Positions 11,436 through 18,936 of a stretch of 26,672 nt of DNA are shown here, in pieces. Position 1 is the stretch's first letter, and each line of letters begins with the position of its first letter. The stretch is from assembly GCA_964459305.1 (NCBI GenBank), contig CAYWNA010000181.1:1-26672 (forward strand), read 5' to 3'. The DNA comes from CAYWNA01 sp964459305 (lineage in GTDB: Bacteria > Planctomycetota > Planctomycetia > Pirellulales > Pirellulaceae). Below the pieces are notes generated by a model. That model did no database searches. It was not told where the DNA came from and was given only the letters and a program-made list of their open reading frames with translations. The position numbers and the translations under genes were made by a program.

Positions 11436-12013
11436 CACGGAACTACGAGGCGGTCGTAATCGGAGTATCGGCGGGCGGGCTGGACGCTCTGTCCGCCGTG
11501 ATCCCCAGCCTGCCGGAGGCCTTTCGGCTGCCGGTGATCGTGGTCCAGCACCAGCGGCAGGACTCCGTCGGCTTTCTGGCCAGCTATCTGGACGAAAGGA
11601 GCCCACTGGCCGTCAAGGAGGCAAATGACAAGGAACCGATTCGACCCGGTACGGTTTATGTTGCTCCCGCGGGTTATCACCTCTTGATCGAGGAACACCG
11701 GGCGTTCAGCCTTTCGGTGGACGAACCGGTCAACCACTGCCGCCCGTCGATTGACGTGCTGTTTGATAGCGCGGCCGACGTGTACGGAGCCAAGGTCATT
11801 GGGATTGTCTTGACCGGGGCCAACGCTGACGGCAGCCAAGGACTGAAGGCCATTAAGGCCGCCGGCGGGTTGGCCATCGTGCAGGACCCTGCCACGGCCG
11901 AGGCGGATTACATGCCCCGGAAAGCCATGAAGGCGACCGAAGTGGACCAAGTTCTTGAACTGAACCAAATCGGGCCTTTCCTGACCCCTTTGTCTCTCGG
12001 AGACGACAGATGA
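11432..12013 (+). CDS. Receiverless CheB-like methylesterase
   Basis: The protein of 193 residues consists only of the CheB esterase domain. The catalytic triad is visible: Ser13 in GVSAGGLDAL, His40 in VQHQRQDS and Asp133 in LTGANADGSQG. Without a receiver it cannot be switched by phosphorylation in the way full CheB is; it may be constitutive or gated by partner binding. The ATG overlaps the cheR stop and its own stop overlaps the next ATG, so the four operon proteins are likely made in similar amounts. Free-standing CheB domains next to CheR and hybrid kinases are known from non-motility signalling operons, which suggests reversible methylation of a kinase-associated coiled coil. Confidence 0.9.
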   Translation: MTRNYEAVVIGVSAGGLDALSAVIPSLPEAFRLPVIVVQHQRQDSVGFLASYLDERSPLAVKEANDKEPIRPGTVYVAPAGYHLLIEEHRAFSLSVDEPVNHCRPSIDVLFDSAADVYGAKVIGIVLTGANADGSQGLKAIKAAGGLAIVQDPATAEADYMPRKAMKATEVDQVLELNQIGPFLTPLSLGDDR

Positions 12014-13251
12014 ACGAAGATCCACGTCCAAAAATCCTGACAGTCGACGACCGGCCGGAGAACCTCTTGGCCATGGAGACGGCACTGCGACCCCTGGACG
12101 CGGATATGCTCACGGCGCCGAGCGGCAACGCGGCCCTTTCGCTGACGATGCGTCATGACTTTGCCGTGGTGTTACTGGACGTGCAGATGCCCGACATGGA
12201 TGGCTTCGAGACCGCCGCCCTCATGAAGGACAGCAAGAGAACGCGGCACACGCCGCTCATCTTTGTGACCGCGATCAGGAAGGGCGAAGGGCACGCATTC
12301 AGGGGCTATGAAACGGGTGCCGTGGATTACCTCTTCAAACCAGTCGATCCCGGCATCTTGCGAGCAAAGGTCGAGGTGTTTCTCCAGCTCGAACGGCAGA
12401 AGAACGCGCTGAAGCGGGAGATTGCCAGGCGCGAAGACGTGGAACAACAACTGCAACAGCGCGCCGAACAGCTTGAATTGACCAACGTTCAACTGTTCGA
12501 GGTCAAGGACACCCTCAGCCGTGTCATCGAGCAGTTGGACGAGCGAAACCAGGAGTTGGAGGCTTTCAGTTCCGTTGCCGCGCACGATCTCAAGTCACCT
12601 CTTCACAGAATTGCCGGCTTCGCCGACGTGCTCAGGCAAGAGTACCCGGAGGGGGAACAGTCTGGGAGGGCCGACAAGTGCATCGACGTGATCGCCAGCA
12701 GCGCCCGTCAAATGGCCCGCCTGGTGGAGGACCTCTTGTCTTACGCCCGCATCGGCAAATCGCAAACACCGCCCGAGCCTGTGGATTTGGGGCAAGTCGT
12801 GGAGAAGACGCTTGAGAACCTTGAGGTCGCTGTGCGGGAAGCCCAAGGGCACGTCCGGGTCGAACGTCTGCCGAGTGTAGTGGGTGATGAAGTGACATTG
12901 GCGCAGTTGATGCAGAACCTGATTGCCAACGCCATCAAGTTCCGCGGCCAACAGCCGCCGGTGGTAAAGATTGCGGCCGCCTGCGAAGGTGACCGATGGC
13001 ATGTCACGGTCGAGGACAACGGAATAGGCATCGCGCCAGAACACCGCGACAAAATATTCGGGGCGTTTGAGCGTCTGCATTCGCAAACGGAGTACGAAGG
13101 CTCGGGCATCGGTCTGGCGACGTGCCGAAAGATCGTCAGCCGGCACGGCGGCCGCATCTGGCTGGAATCAGAGCAGGGCAAGGGTACCACGTTTCACTTG
13201 ACACTCCCCGGAGCCGACACTTGCGTTCAGCCGCAAGTGGCACAATTCTGA
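12010..13251 (+). CDS. REC-histidine kinase (phytochrome-type kinase core)
   Basis: The product has 413 residues and no membrane segment. A receiver (about 6-125; D57 in LLDVQMPDMDG, K110) is joined by a coiled coil (about 130-185) to HisKA with His192 in VAAHDLKSPLHR and an ATPase domain (N307, EDNGIGI, GSGIGLA). The AAHDLKSPL form of the H box is typical of phytochrome-like and cyanobacterial soluble kinases. The receiver shares the VDDRPENLLAME start with those of the 2275 and 13893 kinases. It probably takes phosphate from the 5698 kinase and passes the signal on through its own kinase core. Translation is coupled to the preceding gene by an ATGA overlap. It is the last gene of the operon. 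Confidence 0.92.
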   Translation: MNEDPRPKILTVDDRPENLLAMETALRPLDADMLTAPSGNAALSLTMRHDFAVVLLDVQMPDMDGFETAALMKDSKRTRHTPLIFVTAIRKGEGHAFRGYETGAVDYLFKPVDPGILRAKVEVFLQLERQKNALKREIARREDVEQQLQQRAEQLELTNVQLFEVKDTLSRVIEQLDERNQELEAFSSVAAHDLKSPLHRIAGFADVLRQEYPEGEQSGRADKCIDVIASSARQMARLVEDLLSYARIGKSQTPPEPVDLGQVVEKTLENLEVAVREAQGHVRVERLPSVVGDEVTLAQLMQNLIANAIKFRGQQPPVVKIAAACEGDRWHVTVEDNGIGIAPEHRDKIFGAFERLHSQTEYEGSGIGLATCRKIVSRHGGRIWLESEQGKGTTFHLTLPGADTCVQPQVAQF

Positions 13252-13452
13252 TGGATCGCGGGCAGATCGCCCAGAAATGAACGCACTTGCTCGATCAATG
13301 CCTCCTGCTGGAACGGCTTGACCAGGTAGCTCTCGCAGCCTTCACGAAATGCTTGGACGCAGTGTTGCGACTCGCTGACACAGGTGGTCATGATTGAGCA
13401 TACATCATTTCCGGCCCGAACGATGGCGGCAATCTCCTGACGAGCGCCGCTA
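13227..13452 (-). pseudogene. Remnant of a receiver-domain gene (C-terminal half)
   Basis: Read on the minus strand this stretch encodes about 75 residues ending in a TGA at 13229-13227. It includes IAAIVRAGNDVCSIMTTC, then CVQAFREGCESYLVKPF and a final helix LIEQVRSFLGDL. That is the second half of a CheY-like receiver, including the conserved Lys of the LVKPF motif. The N-terminal half with the phospho-acceptor Asp is missing: at about 13452 the frame meets the start of the duplicated leader (13458). Its 3' end overlaps the last 25 bases of the 12010 kinase gene. It was probably truncated when the leader and kinase were duplicated into this site. Confidence 0.75.
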
Positions 13453-13457
13453 TGCGT

Positions 13458-13651
13458 GTGCTGACTGCGATAACCGTTCCGCTCCCCATCCTGCCTGTGC
13501 CTCGCCTGCTGTTCGTTGAAGTTTTCCTATATCTTCTACTTTCGCCCATCCGAATAACTTACCAAGCGACTCTGCGATACGATCGGCATGGCCTTGACCG
13601 TAGCCCGGTCGATGTGAGGTACGTTTTCATAGCTGGTCGTTGGAGAGAATC
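13458..13651 (+). repeat. kinase-type leader repeat, copy 3
   Basis: It starts GTGCTGACTGCGATAACCG and aligns with 5231-5408 and with leader copy 1. Conserved blocks include GCTCCCCATCCTGCC, TGCCTCGCCTGCTGTTCG, TTTTCCTATATC and TCTGCGATACGATCGGCATGG. The block GTGAGGTACGTTT is shared with copy 1. It continues into RNA copy 3. The left boundary abuts the receiver remnant at 13227-13452, marking a duplication junction. Confidence 0.7.
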
Positions 13652-13767
13652 GCCCGCACGGTTGGGGTGGGCGCCTTAGGTGGCAGGACCAGGGCCTGTC
13701 GATTGAAGGCACAATCGAATTCACACTCTTCCATATCGGAGAGGTGAGTTCGATTGTGCCTTTTTTT
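13652..13767 (+). ncRNA. structured leader RNA with terminator, copy 3 (upstream of the 13893 kinase)
   Basis: P0 pairs GCCCGC (13652-13657) with GTGGGC (13667-13672), with a G-U pair where copy 1 has A-U. CCTTAG follows, then P1 GGCAGG (13682-13687) with CCTGTC (13695-13700), the linker GATTGAA, and P2 (13708-13760) from GGCACAATCGA to TCGATTGTGCC, then T7 (13761-13767). Compared with copy 2, the loop of P2 differs (CCATATCG against CGATGCCG) while the stem is conserved. It ends about 125 nt before the kinase start. Confidence 0.8.
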
Positions 13768-13892
13768 GTGGACTGCGGTTCGTGCGTCTATCCCCCAAAT
13801 CGTTCCGTGGACCCCGTTTGTCCCGCGAGAGGAAGATACTGCACAAAACGCCGGCCGAACGAAGAGGATGTTTTGACCAACAAAGGAGCATG

Positions 13893-15992
13893 ATGGTTAG
13901 TCAGGGCAAACCCAAGGTACTAATCGTAGACGACAGGCCTGAAAACCTGCTCGCCATGGAGCACGTCCTGGCGTGCCTGGACATCGAGCTTGTCAAGGCC
14001 GGATCCGGTATCGAAGCGCTCACGAAGATGATCCACGATGACTTCGCCCTGGTTCTTCTCGACGTCCAAATGCCCGATATGGATGGCATCGAAGTCGCGT
14101 CGCTAATGCGAGATCGAGCGGCGACGCGCGACATCCCGATTATCTTTGTGACCGCTAGTTACAGCAGTCCGCAGCACCAGTTCATAGGTTATGAAGCCGG
14201 TGCCGTGGATTTCCTCCACAAGCCCATCAACGGCGATATTCTCAGGTGCAAGGTCGGCGTGTTCCTCCGGTTGCATCGCCAGCGACAGGAGCTGGAAACC
14301 GCGATAGACGAAGCCGAACGGGCCAATCAAGCCAAGAGCGAATTCTTGGCTAACATGTCGCACGAACTGCGCACCCCCATGAACTCGATCATGGGATTCA
14401 CGGATCGTCTGCGCATGAAGAAACTTGGCGACTCGATGCGAGAACGTGATCTGCAGGCACTTGAGATCATCGACCGCAACGCCGAGCATCTACTGGATTT
14501 GCTTAACAGCATTCTCGACCTGTCCAGAATCGAAGCGGGCAGGATGGAACTGAATCCATCGCGATTCGATCTGGGAGACGCCGTTCGCGAGACCGCCTCG
14601 CAGATGGCGCCGCTGAAGAACGCAAAACCGGTCGAACTGAACTCCGAGCTACCCGATGTTCCGATCCAAGCCGTGGCGGACCGCAGTAAGATCTCCCGAG
14701 TGCTGTCGAACCTGATCTCCAACGGGATCAAGTACACCGAGCAGGGGACGGTCACGATCGCGGTGTGTCAGGCGGAAGACGAGCGACTCGGACCGGTCGC
14801 ACGAATCGCGGTCCGCGACACCGGAATCGGCATCAAGCCGGAGGACATGGGCCGGCTATTCAACAAGTTCACGCAACTAGACGGCGGCACAACCCGGCGA
14901 GTTGGCGGGACCGGCTTGGGATTGTGCGTCGCCCAGCAATACGCTGAAATGCACGGCGGGCGGATTGAGGCCCTAAGCGAATTCGGCACCGGAAGCGAGT
15001 TCACGTTGGTGCTGCCGCTGGAGCCCCGCGAGACGGATCCGGCCGATGCGAGCCACGCTCACGTTCGGCGCACCGCTCGGCGCGGGTCTCCCGACCCCGC
15101 CAAGACGGCAGACCGCAGGTCTCCTGAGCTTTCGGGAGACCTGCGGTCAAGCCAGTGGCACGGTCAGGAGACCGGCCACAGCGATGGTCAGGAGACCGGC
15201 CGCAGCGGTGTTCAGGAGACCGGCCACAGCGCTCACTCCGAAGGGATTACCATCCTCTGCGTCGATGACGAACCTGACTCGCTGGAGTTATTGCGCGTGA
15301 CGTTCGAGGATGCCGGATACAACGTCCTGCTGGCCGACGGATATGACGCGGCCATCGAACGGGCACAGACGTACCGCCCCGACCTAATCTGCCTGGACAT
15401 CTGCATGCCTGGCAGGGACGGCTTCGAGGTGATGAAGACCCTGCAAGGCGACCCAGTGCTGGCTGCCGTGCCGGTGATCGTCGTATCGATCAGCAGCAGC
15501 GAATCGAAGATCCTCCGTTCCGGCGCGCGATACTACCTGTCCAAGCCGGTGGAGAGGCAGCAATTGCTCTCCACGGTTCAGCACATCCTGGTCGACGCCA
15601 ATTCCAAGGTGTTGGTGGTTGACGACGATCCGGACCTGCTACGGCTCGCATCGAGCGTGCTGACTGACTTCGGCATGGAGGTCCGTACGGCCAGCAACGG
15701 CACCGAAGCGCTGGACCAGTTGGCCGAGTCGCTTCCGTCGGCCATCCTGCTGGATTTGAAGATGCCGGTGATGGACGGGTTCGAATTGCTGGATCACATC
15801 CAAATGGATCCCTTCTACAGAGAGATTCCCATCATTGTGCTCAGCGCCAAGATGCTCGAACCGGCGGAACTGGAACGACTCAAGCGGGTGAGCCGGACGA
15901 TCCTGACCAAGGGCCGGACCACTTCAGAACAGATTGTCGACTCGGTCCTGCACGCCGTGGTGCCGAGAGGGCGCGACGAGTGCTTCGCATGA
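13893..15992 (+). CDS. Hybrid histidine kinase, REC-HK-REC-REC
   Basis: The soluble protein has 699 residues. The N-terminal receiver (about 5-125, D57, K110) closely matches that of the 2275 kinase, but the PAS domains are absent and HisKA follows directly (His157 in MSHELRTPMNS). The ATPase domain has N277, RDTGIGI and GGTGLGLC (about 265-378). A linker of about 70 residues built from a palindromic repeat and three 8-residue repeats (380-450) leads to two receivers (D502 and D621). The last receiver ends ILTKGRTTSE, with the conserved Lys. AAGGAG precedes two tandem ATGs (13890 and 13893); I took the second for its spacing. It heads a co-directional cluster of receiver, kinase and receiver, and is preceded by leader copy 3 and its RNA. 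Confidence 0.92.
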   Translation: MVSQGKPKVLIVDDRPENLLAMEHVLACLDIELVKAGSGIEALTKMIHDDFALVLLDVQMPDMDGIEVASLMRDRAATRDIPIIFVTASYSSPQHQFIGYEAGAVDFLHKPINGDILRCKVGVFLRLHRQRQELETAIDEAERANQAKSEFLANMSHELRTPMNSIMGFTDRLRMKKLGDSMRERDLQALEIIDRNAEHLLDLLNSILDLSRIEAGRMELNPSRFDLGDAVRETASQMAPLKNAKPVELNSELPDVPIQAVADRSKISRVLSNLISNGIKYTEQGTVTIAVCQAEDERLGPVARIAVRDTGIGIKPEDMGRLFNKFTQLDGGTTRRVGGTGLGLCVAQQYAEMHGGRIEALSEFGTGSEFTLVLPLEPRETDPADASHAHVRRTARRGSPDPAKTADRRSPELSGDLRSSQWHGQETGHSDGQETGRSGVQETGHSAHSEGITILCVDDEPDSLELLRVTFEDAGYNVLLADGYDAAIERAQTYRPDLICLDICMPGRDGFEVMKTLQGDPVLAAVPVIVVSISSSESKILRSGARYYLSKPVERQQLLSTVQHILVDANSKVLVVDDDPDLLRLASSVLTDFGMEVRTASNGTEALDQLAESLPSAILLDLKMPVMDGFELLDHIQMDPFYREIPIIVLSAKMLEPAELERLKRVSRTILTKGRTTSEQIVDSVLHAVVPRGRDECFA
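15111..15148. repeat. palindromic repeat inside a coding linker
   Basis: GACCGCAGGTCTCC (15111-15124) is the exact inverse of 15135-15148. It lies in the inter-domain linker of the 13893 kinase and is translated in frame as Arg/Ser-rich sequence. Related GGTCTCC palindromes are common intergenic repeats in planctomycetes, so this looks like an element tolerated because it fell in a linker and kept the frame. Confidence 0.75.
15162..15233 (+). repeat. three 24-bp tandem repeats in a coding linker
   Basis: The units at 15162, 15186 and 15210 share TCAGGAGACCGGCC and encode GQETGHSD, GQETGRSG and VQETGHSA. They follow directly after the palindrome at 15111-15148 and share its GGAGACC core, which suggests they arose from it. 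A 24-bp unit keeps the reading frame, so the copy number, and so the linker length, could vary between strains. Confidence 0.85.
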
Positions 15993-16032
15993 ATTGGACT
16001 TGCTCCGACTTATTTTTACGGGAGGTATCGAC

Positions 16033-16401
16033 ATGAATCCCACTATCCTGGTTGTCGAAGACAACCCCGACAACATGACGCTGGTGAGTTGGGCGTTGGA
16101 GGATGCGGGTTACGAGTATCGCGGCGTCGAGTCGGCCGAAGAAGCGTTGAACCTGATCGAGAACCACACCTTTGAGCTGGTGCTGATGGACATCTCGCTG
16201 CAGGGGATGGACGGCAAGGAAGCCACCAGGCGGCTCCGCGCGGACCCCAGGCACGCCTCGTTGCCGATAATTGCCGTGACGGCCCACGCGATTGCGGAAG
16301 AAGAACGGGACATCCGCAGTTGTGGGGTAGACCAGGTACTGACCAAACCCATTGAAAGGACCCGCCTACTGGAAACGATCGAGTCACTACTCTCCACGTG
16401 A
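16033..16401 (+). CDS. Single-domain response regulator (CheY/DivK-like)
   Basis: The product is a lone receiver of 122 residues: acidic pair E9-D10, phospho-acceptor D53 in LMDISLQGMDG, Thr in AVTAHA and Lys in LTKPIE. There is no output domain, so it acts as a phosphate shuttle or by protein contact. GGGAGG lies about 7 nt before the ATG. It follows the 13893 kinase by 40 nt and precedes the 16502 kinase by 100 nt, a gap that holds a terminator-like hairpin. It is a likely intermediate between the two kinases. Confidence 0.93.
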   Translation: MNPTILVVEDNPDNMTLVSWALEDAGYEYRGVESAEEALNLIENHTFELVLMDISLQGMDGKEATRRLRADPRHASLPIIAVTAHAIAEEERDIRSCGVDQVLTKPIERTRLLETIESLLST

Positions 16402-16416
16402 AGGTAGAACAGGACA

Positions 16417-16477
16417 GGTCCAAGTTGTGCGAAGCACCCTTCGGACCGTTCCGGCAAGTTGGACCTATCCCCTTTTT
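16417..16477 (+). terminator. terminator-like hairpin inside the second kinase cluster
   Basis: GGTCCAAGTTG (16417-16427) pairs with CAAGTTGGACC (16455-16465), 10 of 11 positions, and is followed by T5 at 16473-16477 after TATCCCC. Smaller stems (CGAAG/CTTCG) lie in the loop. The T-run starts 7 nt after the stem, so termination may be partial. It would lower expression of the 16502 and 18045 genes relative to the upstream pair, or act as an attenuator. It is unrelated in sequence to the seven-copy RNA. Confidence 0.55.
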
Positions 16478-16501
16478 CCTTTCTTGCTTGAGGAGCAAGC
16501 C

Positions 16502-18052
16502 ATGGCCCAAATACTCGTTGTTGATGACGTAGCCGACAACGTCACATTGCTGACCTACGATCTGGAGGAACGAGGGTACGAAGTGCTGGGCGCCCACAGC
16601 GGTTCTGAGGCGCTGACACTTGCCGAATCCGAACGGCCGGACGCCATCCTCCTGGACCTAATGATGCCTGTAATGGACGGGATCGAAGTATGTCGGCGCC
16701 TGAAGTCGAATCTCAAACTTGCCCAAATTCCGATCATCATGGTCACTGCGAAGGGCGAGGACCGGGATGTGGTTGCCGGGCTCGCCGTCGGTGCCAACGA
16801 CTATATCACCAAACCGTTCAATATCCAGATCTTGACGGCCCGGCTGGAAGCCGTGCTGCGAGTCAAGAAAGCGCGAGATGCGGCCCAGCGAGCAAACGCC
16901 AGGCTCGAAGCGACCAATGAACTGTTAGCCGCAAGGAACAAACAGCTTTCCGAGCTTAACCAGACGGCCTACGAGTTTGTCAACACCGTGTCGCACGACT
17001 TCCGCACACCGTTGAGTGTGATCAAGGAGTTCGCCTCCATCATCGCCGACGGCCTCGACGGGCCGGTCACAGACGAGCAGCGAGAACACCTGGGTATCAT
17101 CGCCAACTGTGTTGATGATCTCGCCTCGATGGTAGGCGACATGCTGGACATCAGCAAACTGGAGGCCGGGCGGTTGACCGTCCGCCGGACGAGGTGCGCG
17201 GTGGACGACATCTTCCAACGCGTACGACCGGTGCTAGAGCGCAGGGCGGCGGCAAATCAGGTCCAACTCGAAATCGCACTGGACGAAACCCTCCCCGCCC
17301 TCTATTGCGATGCGGCAGAAATCGGCCGCGTGATCGTCAACCTTGCGATCAACGCCATCAAATTCGCCGGCGGAGGCGGCCACGTTCAGATTTGGGCGCG
17401 AGCGGACGAGGAGGCGGACCGGCTAGTCATCGGCGTGACGGACGACGGGCCTGGAATTGCCCCAGACAACCTGCGTCTCATTTTCGAGCGATTCCGGCAG
17501 GTCGGCGTGAACGCCCGTGCCAGCACGAAGGGCGTCGGCCTGGGCTTGAGTATCGCGAAGGAACTGGTCGCGTTGAATTTTGGGCAGATGTCCGTGCAAA
17601 CGGAGCAGGGCAAAGGGAGCACGTTCTCGTTCACCGTTCCCACGGCCGCGCCACTATCGGTGCTTGAACTCTATTTGGAACAACCGGATTCTTCTCGCGA
17701 AGCCCCGCGGTACGTCTCGCTTGCCATCGCCAGAGTCCCGGATGAATGCCAGGTAAATCTGGCCGCAGAGGTCGACGAGCTACTGCACGATGTTCTCCGC
17801 AGCACCGACCTGGTGCTGTGGACATCAGCCACCTGCTGGCTGATCGTCATCGGGGCTGGGCAAAACGATAGCATCAGGATCTTGGAGCGAATCGAGCGAT
17901 CATGGGAAGAAGCCAACCGGAACCGACCCGGCGAAAAGCTCCCCGCCGTGACACTCAACTCTCGCGGCACCTGGGCCATCCCCGCACGCCGGGAGGAATT
18001 CGTCTCCCACTTCCAAACCGAACTGGAAACAATGGAGGGAGCATATGTCTAA
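16502..18052 (+). CDS. REC-histidine kinase with C-terminal degenerate GGDEF-like domain
   Basis: The product has 516 residues and no membrane segment. The receiver (about 2-120) has D8-D9, D52 in LLDLMMPVMDG and K104. A short coiled coil leads to HisKA (His165 in VSHDFRTPLS) and an ATPase domain (N284, DDGPGI, GVGLGLS; about 265-382). The last 130 residues follow the pattern of a diguanylate cyclase fold (a VDELLHDVLRSTDLV helix, a WLIVIGAG strand, an ILERIERSWEE helix) but lack a GGDEF motif, so catalysis is unlikely and a sensory or binding role is possible. AGGAG lies 6 nt before the ATG. The stop overlaps the next gene by 8 nt, so the 18045 receiver is probably its partner. Confidence 0.9.
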   Translation: MAQILVVDDVADNVTLLTYDLEERGYEVLGAHSGSEALTLAESERPDAILLDLMMPVMDGIEVCRRLKSNLKLAQIPIIMVTAKGEDRDVVAGLAVGANDYITKPFNIQILTARLEAVLRVKKARDAAQRANARLEATNELLAARNKQLSELNQTAYEFVNTVSHDFRTPLSVIKEFASIIADGLDGPVTDEQREHLGIIANCVDDLASMVGDMLDISKLEAGRLTVRRTRCAVDDIFQRVRPVLERRAAANQVQLEIALDETLPALYCDAAEIGRVIVNLAINAIKFAGGGGHVQIWARADEEADRLVIGVTDDGPGIAPDNLRLIFERFRQVGVNARASTKGVGLGLSIAKELVALNFGQMSVQTEQGKGSTFSFTVPTAAPLSVLELYLEQPDSSREAPRYVSLAIARVPDECQVNLAAEVDELLHDVLRSTDLVLWTSATCWLIVIGAGQNDSIRILERIERSWEEANRNRPGEKLPAVTLNSRGTWAIPARREEFVSHFQTELETMEGAYV

Positions 18053-18425
18053 CAAGCCGCAAATCCTCCTTGTCGATGACGACCGTGCTCATACGCGCGG
18101 GATGGGCATTCGCCTGCGGGCGTTCGGCTACGACGTGATGGCCGCTCATGACGGTGCGGCCGGTCTGGTTGCGGCCAGAGAGAACAGCCCCGCCGCCATC
18201 GTGTTGGACCTACAGATGCCCGGAATGGACGGGCTGACCGCACTGGCGGAACTCGGCTGCTGTGAACGCACGAAAAGCATCCCCGTGATCATGGTTTCCG
18301 GCTGCGCCGAGCGCCGGCAGACAGCCTTGAACCAGGGGGCGCGTTACTTCCTGGAGAAGCCCTACGATTCCACGACTCTGCTCCAGGCACTGGAGAATGT
18401 AGTGGATTACCCGGCACATCCCTGA
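18045..18425 (+). CDS. Single-domain response regulator
   Basis: The product is a receiver of 126 residues with D11-D13, phospho-acceptor D55 in VLDLQMPGMDG, Ser in MVSGCA and Lys in FLEKPYD. There is no output domain. GGAGGGAG precedes the ATG and the start lies inside the end of the 16502 kinase gene, which implies coupling. Its 3' end overlaps the 3' end of the opposing receiver gene by 19 bases. Confidence 0.93.
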   Translation: MSNKPQILLVDDDRAHTRGMGIRLRAFGYDVMAAHDGAAGLVAARENSPAAIVLDLQMPGMDGLTALAELGCCERTKSIPVIMVSGCAERRQTALNQGARYFLEKPYDSTTLLQALENVVDYPAHP

Positions 18426-18835
18426 AGACCGTCGGAGTTAGATTCTTGCTTCGCGTCCGGTGGGTCGATGTCGAGCAGCTCGTAGATCACTGGCTCCATC
18501 CGTCGCCAGACTTCCGTCGACTTGTGCACGTAGTACGCGCATAGATCGCGGCAGCGTCGAATCGTCTCGGCGTCTTTCTGTCCCGTGAGGACGATCACCG
18601 GGGTCTTGGCCGTTTTCGGGTCGCTGGCCATCATTTCGCAAATGCTCAGCCCGTTCGCCGTGGGCATATTGACGTCCAGGCAGACCAAATCGGGCGCACA
18701 TTCCTCGATCTTGGCCAATGCCGTCAGGGCGTTGTGTGCTTCCTGCGTCTGGAGGCCGATGTGACGACACCTTGCGGCCAGTGCGGACGTGAGTTGGAAG
18801 TCGTCGTCGACAATCAAGACTGTCTTTTGGTTCAT
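18407..18835 (-). CDS. Single-domain response regulator, convergent
   Basis: The product is a receiver of 142 residues: D10-D12, phospho-acceptor D54 in CLDVNMPTANG, Thr in VLTGQKD and Lys in YYVHKST. There is an unusual basic and aromatic C-terminal end (VWRRMEPVIYELL) and no output domain. On the minus strand AGGAG lies 7 nt before the ATG. RNA copy 4, also on the minus strand, ends about 100 nt upstream, so this gene shares the RNA with the other regulators although it faces the opposite way. It converges on the 18045 gene with a 19-base overlap of coding ends and no terminator between. Confidence 0.92.
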   Translation of the reverse strand: MNQKTVLIVDDDFQLTSALAARCRHIGLQTQEAHNALTALAKIEECAPDLVCLDVNMPTANGLSICEMMASDPKTAKTPVIVLTGQKDAETIRRCRDLCAYYVHKSTEVWRRMEPVIYELLDIDPPDAKQESNSDGLQGCAG

Positions 18836-18936
18836 TGTCTACTCCTGGTTGCTTGAAGATTCTCTTTTCTCGAATCGACGTAGCTGCAAGTGTCTGTGCC
18901 ATCACTCATTCTCTGGCCTTCCATCGGGTCGTTGAC

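Noticed and set aside
15111..15233. CRISPR-like array from the repeated TCAGGAGACCGGCC units
   Set aside because: The units are adjacent with no unique spacers, number only three, and are in frame within a kinase gene.
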